Source: Oryzomonas sagensis (GTDB lineage: Bacteria; Desulfobacterota; Desulfuromonadia; Geobacterales; Pseudopelobacteraceae). From it: a DNA stretch of 64,000 bases. Below are positions 9,886 to 18,986 of the stretch, piece by piece (position 1 is the first letter of the stretch; every line of letters starts with the position of its first letter). Under the pieces are notes generated by a model. It searched no databases. It was not told the DNA's origin and worked only from the letters and a program-made list of their open reading frames with translations. A program made the position numbers and the translations under genes. Where the stretch lies: assembly GCF_008802355.1 (NCBI RefSeq), contig NZ_VZRA01000003.1, positions 378,360-442,359 on the forward strand. The letters run 5' to 3'.

Positions 9886-11934
9886 ATGATGTTCGCCCAG
9901 TTTCTGCTATACCCCCTGATTGCTCTGATCGTTTTGTTCCCACAATTTTCTTCGGCAACAGAAGATGCCCACACAATGTTTATGAAGGGTATGTCACTGG
10001 AGGCATCTCTCCAGACGTTTGCAGCGCGTAGTTGTTTTGCTAAAGCGACCCAGATAGAGCCAGACAATACGGGTTATAAAGAACATAACGCGTGGTTCCT
10101 CAATGAATATGGCTTCTCTGAAGAAGCCGAAAAGTTTTTTTTAAATTTGGTAAAAATTAAACCGACTGATACTATCTATCGTGGACTTGCCTGGAACCAA
10201 TTGGCTGTCGGGCATCTGGCTGAGTCTGTTGCAACATATCGAAAAGTTATTCCTGATATATCATCAACATTCCTTGAGTCGAGGACATTAGTTAGTATCC
10301 GTCGTCGGCTTAGCGAAGATAATGCCGCTAAAATAAATAAGCTTCTTGTCCATCTCTCCCAGTCACCATCGGATACCTCTGCTCAACAAGAACTGTTCAG
10401 AACATATACCTATCAGAGGTTGTGGGACGATGCCTTTCGCATCGGTCAACAAATTCGCAACGATGATCCTAACAATCTTCATTTTCGCTGGGAGTTTGCG
10501 CGCATGCTTTTTTGGAGTAATCGACTTGAACAAGCCGACTCTGAGTTTGCATCTATGGCCGCAACTCATCCAGACAATCCTTTTATACTTTGGGAATGGG
10601 CAAAAGTTCAGTCGGCAAGAAATAGGCTTGAAGAGGCCGGAAAAAATCTTGAGAGGGCATTACTACTTGCACCGGCAACACCCGAAATTATCAAAGATTT
10701 GGCCGAACTGCATGCTCGTAGGGGGGACAGCCAGAAATCTTTAAAATCAACTCAACTACTTCTTCAAAACAAGGAACGACCGCTAATTGCGGCCTTGACA
10801 GAGGCGCGCTGTAACCATTTTCTTGGGAATGGAAATAAAGCACAGCAACTATACAAACAGATTCTTGCCTTATATCCTGCCAATCAGGAAGCTCTCTGGG
10901 GACTTGCTGAAATTTCCGTTAAAACTGGCCCTGTTTACGATGCGATGAATGCTATTAAACAACTTGAAACTATTAACGATAGTGACCCACGTATTTATGA
11001 ATTGCTAGAGATACTTAAAATATCAAGCTTGCCACGAATAACTGTTCGGACAGATTGGTACAGCAATTCTAATAATTATTCCCGTTTAAATAGTGGTTTT
11101 GATTTTGAAGGCCCACTGTGGGTGGGACTGTTAACCAAAACTGGCTATATCTACTCTAGGTTTCGCCAAAACGGTTTTAATACCATTAACCGTCAATCAG
11201 TTTTTGTGCAGGCAGAAAAGAAAATTCAACACTATCTCGCTATAACCGGTCGGTTGGATGGCAACTTCTATGACAATCAACAAAATCACCTAAACTTACG
11301 CCTGTCTTCAACCGTTGAACTTAATTCTTTAGGCGTAGTTAAGCTAAGTTATGACCATATTGACATAATCGACACAGAACCGGCCTTTGGTAATCAATTC
11401 TATAACCCTGTCGTCTCTATAGGCGCAGCACGTCTAAAGTTGACCACAAATGACTATTCTGTTTATCTTCGACAAGGGATCGTCAAGGAATGGGCTCTGT
11501 GGGGAAAACTGACATATGGCGATTATTCTGACGATAATCTTAAACTTAGCTCCGTTGTTGGAGTAGATTATTCACCAGAACTGTTTCCAAATTTTAAGGC
11601 ATATTATAGTTACTTTTTTTTGGATTATTCCCATAAAGCTCTAGAGAGTGCGTATTTTGACCCTTCAAATTTTTCTGCCCACACTACCGGAATGGCATAC
11701 CGCGTAAAATCAGATCGCTTTATCTACGGAGGGGAGTGGAACCTAAACTATCTTCAACGTAGCGGGGGCATTGGCAACACTATTTCAATCTTTACCGGCC
11801 TTGATATTGGTAACACCCAAGGGCTGCATTGTGAGGCAAAGTATTTTTATCAGAATAGAGGAGAAAATCGGGATTCGTTTAGTGGTCATTATGCCGCCCA
11901 GCAAATTCTGTTGTCTTATTTTGTCTTGTTCTAG
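9886..11934 (+). CDS. TPR-repeat outer-membrane beta-barrel protein, probable polysaccharide exporter (PgaA/BcsC-like)
   Basis: A 682-residue protein with a signal peptide (FAQFLLYPLIALIVLFPQFSSA), about 350 residues of TPR-like helical repeats (for example LAWNQLAVGHLAESVATYRK and NPFILWEWAKVQSARNRLEEA), then ~300 residues of alternating strands rich in Tyr/Asn/Ser. It ends in ...LLSYFVLF, with the terminal Phe typical of BAM-inserted barrels. PgaA, AlgK/AlgE and BcsC show the same layout: periplasmic TPR scaffold plus outer-membrane pore. ATG 9886 is chosen over the upstream TTG because GAAAGG precedes it and the signal peptide follows at once. The GT2 synthase starts 9 bases after its stop. 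A weak sigma-54-like sequence (9834-9848, GT instead of GC at -12) lies upstream. Confidence 0.75.
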   Translation: MMFAQFLLYPLIALIVLFPQFSSATEDAHTMFMKGMSLEASLQTFAARSCFAKATQIEPDNTGYKEHNAWFLNEYGFSEEAEKFFLNLVKIKPTDTIYRGLAWNQLAVGHLAESVATYRKVIPDISSTFLESRTLVSIRRRLSEDNAAKINKLLVHLSQSPSDTSAQQELFRTYTYQRLWDDAFRIGQQIRNDDPNNLHFRWEFARMLFWSNRLEQADSEFASMAATHPDNPFILWEWAKVQSARNRLEEAGKNLERALLLAPATPEIIKDLAELHARRGDSQKSLKSTQLLLQNKERPLIAALTEARCNHFLGNGNKAQQLYKQILALYPANQEALWGLAEISVKTGPVYDAMNAIKQLETINDSDPRIYELLEILKISSLPRITVRTDWYSNSNNYSRLNSGFDFEGPLWVGLLTKTGYIYSRFRQNGFNTINRQSVFVQAEKKIQHYLAITGRLDGNFYDNQQNHLNLRLSSTVELNSLGVVKLSYDHIDIIDTEPAFGNQFYNPVVSIGAARLKLTTNDYSVYLRQGIVKEWALWGKLTYGDYSDDNLKLSSVVGVDYSPELFPNFKAYYSYFFLDYSHKALESAYFDPSNFSAHTTGMAYRVKSDRFIYGGEWNLNYLQRSGGIGNTISIFTGLDIGNTQGLHCEAKYFYQNRGENRDSFSGHYAAQQILLSYFVLF

Positions 11935-11943
11935 GAGGGGCAC

Positions 11944-13485
11944 ATGTCCATAAATACAGCCATAAAGAGCTGGCTGGATGATATTCAGGGTAAGAAAAAA
12001 TATCAACGATACAAAGAACAAGAAACTCGTACCAGAAGGGTCTTGGGGCAAATATTTGCAATTCTCAATATTCCGTGTGCGGTGTTTTATTTCTCTTGGT
12101 GTGTTTATAAAGCTAATTGGCAGTATTGGTATACTTTCATACCTTTTATTTTAAGTGAAAGTGTATTCCTTGTTCACTACCTACTCTGGATTAATTTGCT
12201 CTGGTACAAACGCCATCACCACCCTGAAGGGGTTATTTCTCAAAAAAAATATTCAGTAGACGTCTTTATTCCTGTTTGCAGAGAGCCGCTTGAAATCGTA
12301 AGACGGACGGTTATGGCCGCCTGCACTATTGATTATGAGAACAAGATTGTTTACATCCTCGACGATGGCGAAGACGATAAACTTCTCTCTATGGCCGAGG
12401 AATTTTGTATAGGCTATATCCGTCGTCCCACCCATGAAAACCGCAAAGCTGGCAACCTTAATTATGCATTTAGTCGAACCAATGGAGACTTGATCCTTGC
12501 TCTTGATGCCGATCAAGTTGCTGAAAGTAATATTTTGAAAAGTATTGTCGGCTATTTTTCAATTCCTCGTATTGCTTTTGTACAGACTGAACAGCGCTTT
12601 AACCTACCGAAAAACGATCCATGGGGAAATTCTGACGAGGTTTTCTACAAAGCCATGCAGTCTGGTAAAGATAATGATAATGCTGCCATTTCTTGCGGTA
12701 ATGGAGTCGTCTATCGTCGAGAAGCATTGATGGAAATTGGAGGGTTTTCAGAGTGGAACTTAGTGGAAGACCTTCACACATCTATGCGTATCCATGCTAA
12801 GGGGTGGAAAACTGTATACCATGATACAGCCTTTACTATTGGCCATGCTCCGGAAGATGTTTGCAGCCACCTGAAACAACGATGGCAATGGGCAGTGGAT
12901 TCGTTGCGACTTTTTTTTTGGGATTCGCCTCTGCGTCACAAAGGGCTCTCTTGGAGGCAAAAAGCTCAGTATCTGCACTTTGGCTACAATTACATCTCTT
13001 TCGGCGTTTTTTTACCGATTTTTTTCCTCCTACCTATTTGGTCTCTTTTCACACATAATTTCATGCTTAAGGCGAATTTGTCGGAATACTTTCTTGCCAG
13101 ATTACCATACTTTATTGTCTATTTGATAGCTAACAAGCTTCTCACGGATGGCCTCAACAACTATAAAGTATTTCAGTGTCAAGCGGGACTTTTTTATGTG
13201 TATTTCAGCGCTGTGGTGACTGCTCTTCGCTGTCGCACAAAGCTTCCTGACTACACTGTAACTAGCAAGGTCAAAAAACATTCCCTGTTCACGACAAAGA
13301 TTTTATCATGTTGGCCTCATATGCTCATTTCCCTGTTTTCACTTATAGCAATAGTATATGGTATTGTGACAATACATAATGATCCCTGGTTTTTAATAGT
13401 AAATATTTTTTGGGCGACCTGGACTATCGTTACCCTTAGTAGATTTATCGGTCTTAGCTTGTGGCCCCAAATGTACATGCGATGA
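11944..13485 (+). CDS. Family 2 glycosyltransferase, cellulose-synthase-like polysaccharide polymerase
   Basis: A 513-residue inner-membrane processive GT2. Two N-terminal transmembrane helices (~38-56, 64-86) precede the catalytic domain with YILDDG (Asp140/141), ALDAD (Asp188/190), LVEDLHTS (Asp276) and QRWQW (312-316). Several more helices follow. The D, DxD, ED, QxxRW set is that of BcsA, PgaC and related synthases, which polymerise and extrude a glycan. No PilZ domain follows the membrane helices, so any c-di-GMP control would need another protein. The sugar is unknown. The start follows an AGGAGG-like box 9 bases after the exporter gene; its stop overlaps the GH26 gene start (ATGA). Confidence 0.88.
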   Translation: MSINTAIKSWLDDIQGKKKYQRYKEQETRTRRVLGQIFAILNIPCAVFYFSWCVYKANWQYWYTFIPFILSESVFLVHYLLWINLLWYKRHHHPEGVISQKKYSVDVFIPVCREPLEIVRRTVMAACTIDYENKIVYILDDGEDDKLLSMAEEFCIGYIRRPTHENRKAGNLNYAFSRTNGDLILALDADQVAESNILKSIVGYFSIPRIAFVQTEQRFNLPKNDPWGNSDEVFYKAMQSGKDNDNAAISCGNGVVYRREALMEIGGFSEWNLVEDLHTSMRIHAKGWKTVYHDTAFTIGHAPEDVCSHLKQRWQWAVDSLRLFFWDSPLRHKGLSWRQKAQYLHFGYNYISFGVFLPIFFLLPIWSLFTHNFMLKANLSEYFLARLPYFIVYLIANKLLTDGLNNYKVFQCQAGLFYVYFSAVVTALRCRTKLPDYTVTSKVKKHSLFTTKILSCWPHMLISLFSLIAIVYGIVTIHNDPWFLIVNIFWATWTIVTLSRFIGLSLWPQMYMR

Positions 13486-14384
13486 AGTTTGGAATTTACC
13501 ATCTAAATTATAATTTAGATAGAGCTGCTCTTGCTATTCTTGAAAAAAAATATGGAACCGAAATTTCCATCCTTTCTTTTTATAGAGCCTGGAATGATTG
13601 CAAGATTGAAGATGACCTGCCTTGGCTGAGTTGGCTTTTGTCTGCGCCAAAAGAAATCCTTTTAACATGGGAACCTTGGTCCATCAATTCTGAATTTGGT
13701 GTGCTCGAAAAGCAGCCCCATTTTTCACTTATAAACATTACCGCCGGAGTATTTGATACCTACATTAGGGCATTTGCCTCTACTCTGGCAGCTTGCCCAA
13801 AGGCTATTTTACTACGTCCGATGCATGAAATGAATGGCTCTTGGTACCCTTGGGGTGGCACTGTAAATAATAATACACCTGAGGAATTTCTGAAAGCTTG
13901 GAACCATATCAGAACACTTTTTTTTGAAGTTGGTGCATCAAATGTTAAATGGGTCTGGTCGCCATATACTTCATCATATCCAGATACTCATGAAAACAGA
14001 ATCTGTAATTATTTTCCTGGTGATGACCAAATCGATATGATAGCTCTTGACGGCTACAATTGGGGGGCGTCAACTGAATGGAGTAATTGGCATAGTTTCG
14101 TTGATTTGTTCAGAGATGGGTATGATATTGTAACTTCTCTTTCAAGAAGACCTGTGATAATTGGCGAAGTCGGGTGTGCAGAGTTAGGCGGAGAAAAGCC
14201 AGATTGGATAAGTGATATGTTTTCAATTCTGCCATCACGATTTGAGCGGATAGAAGCGTTAATTTGGTTTGATATTAACAAGGAATGCGATTGGCGTATA
14301 GCTTCTTCTGCTTCTTCAATGCGTATTTTCAAGAGCAGATCGCATATGTTTTTTGCCTCGTGCGCAAGTTGTCCTATCAAGTAG
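13482..14384 (+). CDS. GH26-like glycoside hydrolase (beta-mannanase family) coupled to the GT2 synthase
   Basis: A 300-residue protein with the hallmarks of GH26 TIM-barrel hydrolases: LLRPMHEMNGSWYPWG, where Glu116 would be the acid/base, and VIIGEVGC, where Glu229 would be the nucleophile, plus VKWVWSP and IDMIALDGYNWG. ATG 13482 overlaps the synthase stop codon by ATGA, so the two proteins are probably made together. No signal peptide is present, which is odd, because hydrolases that trim exported glycans (BcsZ, PslG, PgaB) are exported or membrane-anchored. It could act in the cytoplasm, or use another export route. The last ~30 residues look unrelated to the barrel. Confidence 0.75.
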   Translation: MKFGIYHLNYNLDRAALAILEKKYGTEISILSFYRAWNDCKIEDDLPWLSWLLSAPKEILLTWEPWSINSEFGVLEKQPHFSLINITAGVFDTYIRAFASTLAACPKAILLRPMHEMNGSWYPWGGTVNNNTPEEFLKAWNHIRTLFFEVGASNVKWVWSPYTSSYPDTHENRICNYFPGDDQIDMIALDGYNWGASTEWSNWHSFVDLFRDGYDIVTSLSRRPVIIGEVGCAELGGEKPDWISDMFSILPSRFERIEALIWFDINKECDWRIASSASSMRIFKSRSHMFFASCASCPIK

Positions 14385-14519
14385 ACAGTTTATGGTAAGT
14401 TGATGTTCCGTCCCAAGTGTTCAGCTGCACCATATCGATTAAAGGCTGATGATGTACTCTTATAGCTTGCCTGAGCGGAGGCTATTTTAATGAAATGGAT
14501 AAATTGAATTCGGAGTACC

Positions 14520-15107
14520 ATGAACTTCCTCTTCCATCTCTATCTCTCCGACAATGATCCGGACCTGCTGACCGGCAATTTCATGGGCGATTTTGTCAAG
14601 GGGAGGGTGGGTGAAAACTACCCTCCCGGTGTGGCGGCTGGGATCATGCTGCACCGTCGTATCGACAGTTTTGCGCAACAGCATATTATCTTTCGTCGGA
14701 GCTATGGCCGAATTGCGCCGCAGTACCGGTTATGGCGTGGGGTATTTGTCGATCTGTTTTATGATCACTTCTTATCTGCGGGCTGGAACGAGTGGACGGA
14801 TGAATCCTTGACGAGTTATCTGGCCCGAGCCAAGAAGATGGTTGAGGCACGGCGGGTATGGCTGCCGGAACGTCTGCAGGGCCTGCTGCCGGTTGTTTTT
14901 GATGAGTTGCTTCCCTCCTATTGCGAGATAGACGGCATCGGCCTAGCCCTTGAGCGCATGTCGCGCCGGGTGACGCGAGATAACCCTCTGGCCGGCGGTG
15001 AACGGGAACTGAGACGGAACTATGCCGAGTTGCGCGAGGACTTCCGTTGTTTTCTGCCCGCTGTCAGCGAATTCGTTGCGAATTTTGCAGAGCGGGGGCG
15101 GCGCTAA
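14520..15107 (+). CDS. acpH: Acyl carrier protein phosphodiesterase (AcpH, DUF479)
   Basis: A 195-residue protein starting MNFLFHLYLS, with GNFMGDFVKG, GIMLHRRIDSF and FVDLFYDHFLS, the conserved His/Asp set of the DUF479/AcpH family (HD-like fold). AcpH removes 4'-phosphopantetheine from holo-ACP to give apo-ACP. It would act on the AcpP encoded near 52 kb. Length is normal for the family. The gene is GC-rich again and so marks the right edge of the AT-rich island; the 135-base spacer before it shows no strong terminator. Confidence 0.85.
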   Translation: MNFLFHLYLSDNDPDLLTGNFMGDFVKGRVGENYPPGVAAGIMLHRRIDSFAQQHIIFRRSYGRIAPQYRLWRGVFVDLFYDHFLSAGWNEWTDESLTSYLARAKKMVEARRVWLPERLQGLLPVVFDELLPSYCEIDGIGLALERMSRRVTRDNPLAGGERELRRNYAELREDFRCFLPAVSEFVANFAERGRR

Positions 15108-15214
15108 CATAAACGAAACCCCTTCAATATCCTTCCTTAACCCAACTCCACAGTAATCACTTGTTTTTTTACTTGCAACCCATTGATTTTTAATTATATA
15201 TAATGACTGAAACT

Positions 15215-15251
15215 GCGGCACAGTCCAATTGAAACGCTGTGCCGCGTTTTT
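15215..15251 (+). terminator. Intrinsic terminator after acpH
   Basis: A perfect 9-bp stem (15215-15223 with 15237-15245, GCGGCACAG and its complement) and a 13-base loop are followed by G and five T. It isolates the following GGDEF/EAL gene. Confidence 0.85.
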
Positions 15252-15297
15252 ATGATCATTTTCTTATTCTATCCACTTCGTCTTACCGGGCTCCTCT

Positions 15298-17865
15298 ATG
15301 AAGTTGCGCTCCAAATCTTTGCCGATATTGTCTGTGTCTCTGGCTGGGATGTTTCTGTTGCTCTATTTTGTTACCAAGGTGTTCCTGCTCGATAGCTTTG
15401 CCAGGATCGAAGTGCGGGAAGCCGCAGAGAACGTGGAACGAGCGGTCAACCTGATCAACGATGAAGCCAATAACCTCAACATAGTCTGTGGTGATTATTC
15501 CGCTTGGGATGATGCCTACCGCTACGTGAGGGATGGCAACCATGCTTTTGAAAAATCGAATTTGACCGCCCCCACCTTCGCAAAGCAACGTCTCAACCTG
15601 ATCATGTATCTCGACAGTGCCGGGGATGTCATCTTCGGCAAGGTCTTTGATCTTGAAAAAGGCCGGTTTACGCCAGTTCCTGCCGGATTTTTTCGCCACA
15701 TCGCTCCCGGGAACCTGCTGCTGAGCCACTCCACGCCCGACAGCACGGTCAAAGGTGTCATCAACCTGCCGGAAGGCCTGATGATAGTCGCTTCTCGGCC
15801 GATACTGACCAGTGAGTACAGGGGGCCCATCCGGGGCACGTTGATCATGGGGCGGTACCTGAATGCGTCGGAGGTTGCCGGTTTGGCAACGATGGCCCGC
15901 CTTTCCCTGCGCCTGCTGCCAGGAGGGGCAACGAGCGTCTTGGGCGAGGATGGGGTGATGCTGAACGAGGCCAGCCCACGTACGGTCGTGGCGGACGGAT
16001 TCCGCTATATTAACGGATATGCCTTGGTAAAGGATATTTACGGCCACAAGGCTTTTATTGTCAAAGTAACCGACCGGCGCACCATCTATGGAAGGGGGAT
16101 GCGGGCCGTAGGATATTTCTTGCTCTGCTTCTTTGGCTTGGTTCTGGGATTTGCGGTCATCGTGCATTTTTTGCTGAAAAAACTCGCCGTGTCGCAGCAA
16201 CAGGGTAAGGAGCTTGAGCAGCGCTACAGTCTGGTTATCGAGGGGGCCAACGAGGGGATCCTCATCACGGAGCGGACAACCGGGGCGATCATAGAATCCA
16301 ACGGTGCGATCCAGAACTATCTGGGATACACCGCTGAAGAGTTGATCGGCCTGTATCTCGGTCAGCTTGCCTTTGGCGATGCCGCCATAACCGATACCCT
16401 GATAGAAAGGCTTTTGCAGCAAAAACGGGAGTATCGCCTCCGTCGTAAAGACGGCTCTGCCCTTGATGCTGAATTGAGCGCCGGCCTGATACCCTATGAC
16501 GGCAGGGAAGCCCTGTGCATTATGGTCAAGGATATCAGAGAGCGAAAACAGTTTGAGGAAACCTTGTTTTTTCAGGCAAATCACGACCTTCTGACCGGCA
16601 TTCCCAACCGTTATCTTCTCCATGACCGCCTGGAACAGGCCCTGGCGGCGGCACGACGGGAAGGGCATATCGTGGCGGTCCTGCTTTTGGATCTGGACAA
16701 CTTCAAGATCATCAATGATACCTACGGTCATCCGGTTGGTGATCAACTTCTGAAAAGCGTTGCCAATCGGCTGAAATCCGTTGTCCGGAGCGGCGATACC
16801 ATCGCCCGGCTCGGCGGCGATGAATTCGTGATTATCCTCACCCGCATCGGCAGGATTGAGGACGTGATCCTGGTGGCGGAACACCTTTTGAAACACTTTT
16901 TCAAGCCCTTTGTGGTCAATGACAATGAGTTCTTCGTGTCGCCCAGTATCGGGCTCGCCCTGTACCCCAACGACGACGACAGCGCGGCGGCCCTGCTCAC
17001 CAAGGCCGACACGGCGATGTATCACGTCAAGGACAAGGGAAGGGCCGGATTCCAGTTCTTTACAACCGAGATGAACACTCGCGTCGTGGACCGTATGGAG
17101 CTGGAAGTCGGGCTGAGACGTGCCCTTGAACGGGGAGAATTCGTCATCCATTATCAGCCAAAGGTCGAGTTGGCCACCCGGCGGATACAGGGGATGGAAG
17201 CGCTGTTGCGCTGGAATCATCCCGAGCGTGGCTTGATTCCGCCGGATACGTTCATTCCCCTGGCGGAAGAAACCGGTCTGATTATCATGATCGGCGAGTG
17301 GGTGTTGCGCACGGTGTGTGAGCAGAGCAGTAAGTGGCAGGCGGCGGGGCTGCCGACGATGAAGATGGCGGTAAATATTTCGGCGCGCCAATTCAAGCAG
17401 CAGGACCTGGTGGAGCGAATAGGTGCAATCCTTGCCGAAACCGGTTTTGACCCCGGGCTCCTGGAGCTGGAGCTTACCGAAAGCTATCTCATGAACAATG
17501 TCGATGAGGCGGTTGCAAAACTTCACGGGCTCAAGAGTATGGGACTCGGCCTCTCTCTGGACGACTTTGGAACGGGCTATTCGTCTCTGGGCTATCTGAA
17601 GCGGTTTCCCATCGATGTCGTGAAGATAGACAAATCCTTTGTGGACGATATTCTTATTAATCCGGATGACGCGATTATTGTGCGGACCATTATCCTTATG
17701 GCGCACAACCTCAATATGAAGGTCGTGGCCGAAGGGGTGGAAACCGGGGAACAATTGGATTTTCTTGCTGAGCACGGCTGCGAGATGATCCAGGGATACT
17801 ACTTCAGCCGGCCCCTGCCTGCCGATGGCTTTGCGGCAATGGTTCGCACGTGGGGTATCGAGTAA
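15298..17865 (+). CDS. CHASE4-PAS-GGDEF-EAL membrane protein (c-di-GMP turnover)
   Basis: An 855-residue protein. An N-terminal membrane helix (~9-28) and a second (~270-290) flank a periplasmic CHASE4-type sensor with CGDYSAWDDAY. A PAS domain (~310-420) follows. The GGDEF domain keeps DLDNFKIINDTYGH and RLGGDEF, so diguanylate cyclase activity is possible. The EAL domain keeps MEALLRWNHPERG, AVNISARQF, ELELTES, DDFGTGYSSL and VAEGVET, so phosphodiesterase activity is possible too. Both domains look intact; which dominates cannot be told. It is separated from acpH by a terminator and lies ~1 kb from the polysaccharide island, a possible c-di-GMP-responsive target. Confidence 0.9.
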   Translation: MKLRSKSLPILSVSLAGMFLLLYFVTKVFLLDSFARIEVREAAENVERAVNLINDEANNLNIVCGDYSAWDDAYRYVRDGNHAFEKSNLTAPTFAKQRLNLIMYLDSAGDVIFGKVFDLEKGRFTPVPAGFFRHIAPGNLLLSHSTPDSTVKGVINLPEGLMIVASRPILTSEYRGPIRGTLIMGRYLNASEVAGLATMARLSLRLLPGGATSVLGEDGVMLNEASPRTVVADGFRYINGYALVKDIYGHKAFIVKVTDRRTIYGRGMRAVGYFLLCFFGLVLGFAVIVHFLLKKLAVSQQQGKELEQRYSLVIEGANEGILITERTTGAIIESNGAIQNYLGYTAEELIGLYLGQLAFGDAAITDTLIERLLQQKREYRLRRKDGSALDAELSAGLIPYDGREALCIMVKDIRERKQFEETLFFQANHDLLTGIPNRYLLHDRLEQALAAARREGHIVAVLLLDLDNFKIINDTYGHPVGDQLLKSVANRLKSVVRSGDTIARLGGDEFVIILTRIGRIEDVILVAEHLLKHFFKPFVVNDNEFFVSPSIGLALYPNDDDSAAALLTKADTAMYHVKDKGRAGFQFFTTEMNTRVVDRMELEVGLRRALERGEFVIHYQPKVELATRRIQGMEALLRWNHPERGLIPPDTFIPLAEETGLIIMIGEWVLRTVCEQSSKWQAAGLPTMKMAVNISARQFKQQDLVERIGAILAETGFDPGLLELELTESYLMNNVDEAVAKLHGLKSMGLGLSLDDFGTGYSSLGYLKRFPIDVVKIDKSFVDDILINPDDAIIVRTIILMAHNLNMKVVAEGVETGEQLDFLAEHGCEMIQGYYFSRPLPADGFAAMVRTWGIE

Positions 17866-17966
17866 AGAGCGCGGCGCTGGCGGGAACCCCTGCCGTGTAC
17901 CACGTGAGGTTCTCCTGCGTCGGCGTGTCCGAAAATGGCGGTTATTCCAAAAAGGAGTGAATATTC

Positions 17967-18965
17967 ATGTCTGAAACCACCAGGATCGTTATCCTTGACG
18001 GCTATACCATCAACCCCGGCGACAATCCCTGGACCCCGGTTGAGAGCCAGGGGATATGTGCCGTTTACGACCGCACCCCGCCTGAACTCACCCTGGAGCG
18101 CGCCGCTCAAGCGGAAATAATTCTGACCAGCAAGGTCAAGCTGGATGCAGCCATCCTGAACGCCCTGCCGAGACTCAAATATATTTCGCTTTTGGCCACG
18201 GGATACAATAATATCGATGTGGCCGTCGCCGGCCGGCTTGGCATTCCGGTTTCAAATATTCCTGCCTATTCCACCGAATCGGTTGCCCAGACCGCCTTTG
18301 CCCTGCTGCTGGAATTGGCCGTGCAGGTGGGGGTTCACAATGCCGCCGTCAGGGCCGGTGAATGGACCCGTTGCCCCGATCATTCCTTCTGGAAGGCGCC
18401 GATCGTCGAGTTGGACGGCCTGACGCTGGGGATCGTGGGGTACGGTACGATCGGCCGGGCGGTGGCGCGTATCGGCGCAGCTTTCGGCATGCGGATCATC
18501 GCCCACGCCCCCCGCATCCCTCAGGATCCGGGAACGGTCCCGATCCGGTTCGTCGCTCTGGAAGAGCTGTTCTCTACGGCGGATGTCGTAAGTCTCAACT
18601 GTCCCCAGACCGGCGACAATGCCGGCTTCGTCAACTCGCGGCTTCTGGGGATGATGAAGTCCAGCGCGTTCCTGATCAATGTGGCGCGGGGAGGGCTGGT
18701 GAACGAAGCCGATCTGGCCCAGGCGTTGCAAACCGGCCGGATTGCCGGCGCCGGGCTGGATGTGGTCGCCCATGAGCCGATGCTCGCCGATAACCCGCTC
18801 CTCGACGCTCCCAACTGTATCTTTACGCCCCATATAGCATGGGCTTCGCTGGCGGCGCGGCAGCGGCTCATGGGTATTGTTTCCGCCAATGTCGCATCAT
18901 ATCTTGCAGGAGTTCCGGCCAACGTGGTCAATAGCCCGTATCTTGCGCCGGCTGCTGGGCGGTAA
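17967..18965 (+). CDS. D-2-hydroxyacid dehydrogenase (glycerate/hydroxypyruvate reductase-like)
   Basis: A 332-residue NAD(P)-dependent dehydrogenase. The Rossmann motif GIVGYGTIGRAVA, the catalytic Arg in NVARGGLVNEADL, the Glu in GLDVVAHEP and the His in FTPHIAWAS follow the usual order and spacing. The family reduces 2-keto acids such as hydroxypyruvate or glyoxylate; the substrate is not fixed by sequence. Length is normal. The ATG has a clear AAAGGAG box. The response regulator gene follows after 21 bases, so the two may be cotranscribed. Confidence 0.88.
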   Translation: MSETTRIVILDGYTINPGDNPWTPVESQGICAVYDRTPPELTLERAAQAEIILTSKVKLDAAILNALPRLKYISLLATGYNNIDVAVAGRLGIPVSNIPAYSTESVAQTAFALLLELAVQVGVHNAAVRAGEWTRCPDHSFWKAPIVELDGLTLGIVGYGTIGRAVARIGAAFGMRIIAHAPRIPQDPGTVPIRFVALEELFSTADVVSLNCPQTGDNAGFVNSRLLGMMKSSAFLINVARGGLVNEADLAQALQTGRIAGAGLDVVAHEPMLADNPLLDAPNCIFTPHIAWASLAARQRLMGIVSANVASYLAGVPANVVNSPYLAPAAGR

Positions 18966-18986
18966 AATCCGCCGGGAGATTCGCCA

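Noticed and set aside
14385..14519. GCCT-GAGCGG-AGGC as a terminator at the end of the AT-rich island
   Set aside because: The stem is only four pairs and the T-run is broken, so it is too weak to call.
15283..17775. 830-codon open frame on the - strand
   Set aside because: Antisense to the CHASE4-PAS-GGDEF-EAL gene, without recognisable motifs or a ribosome binding site.
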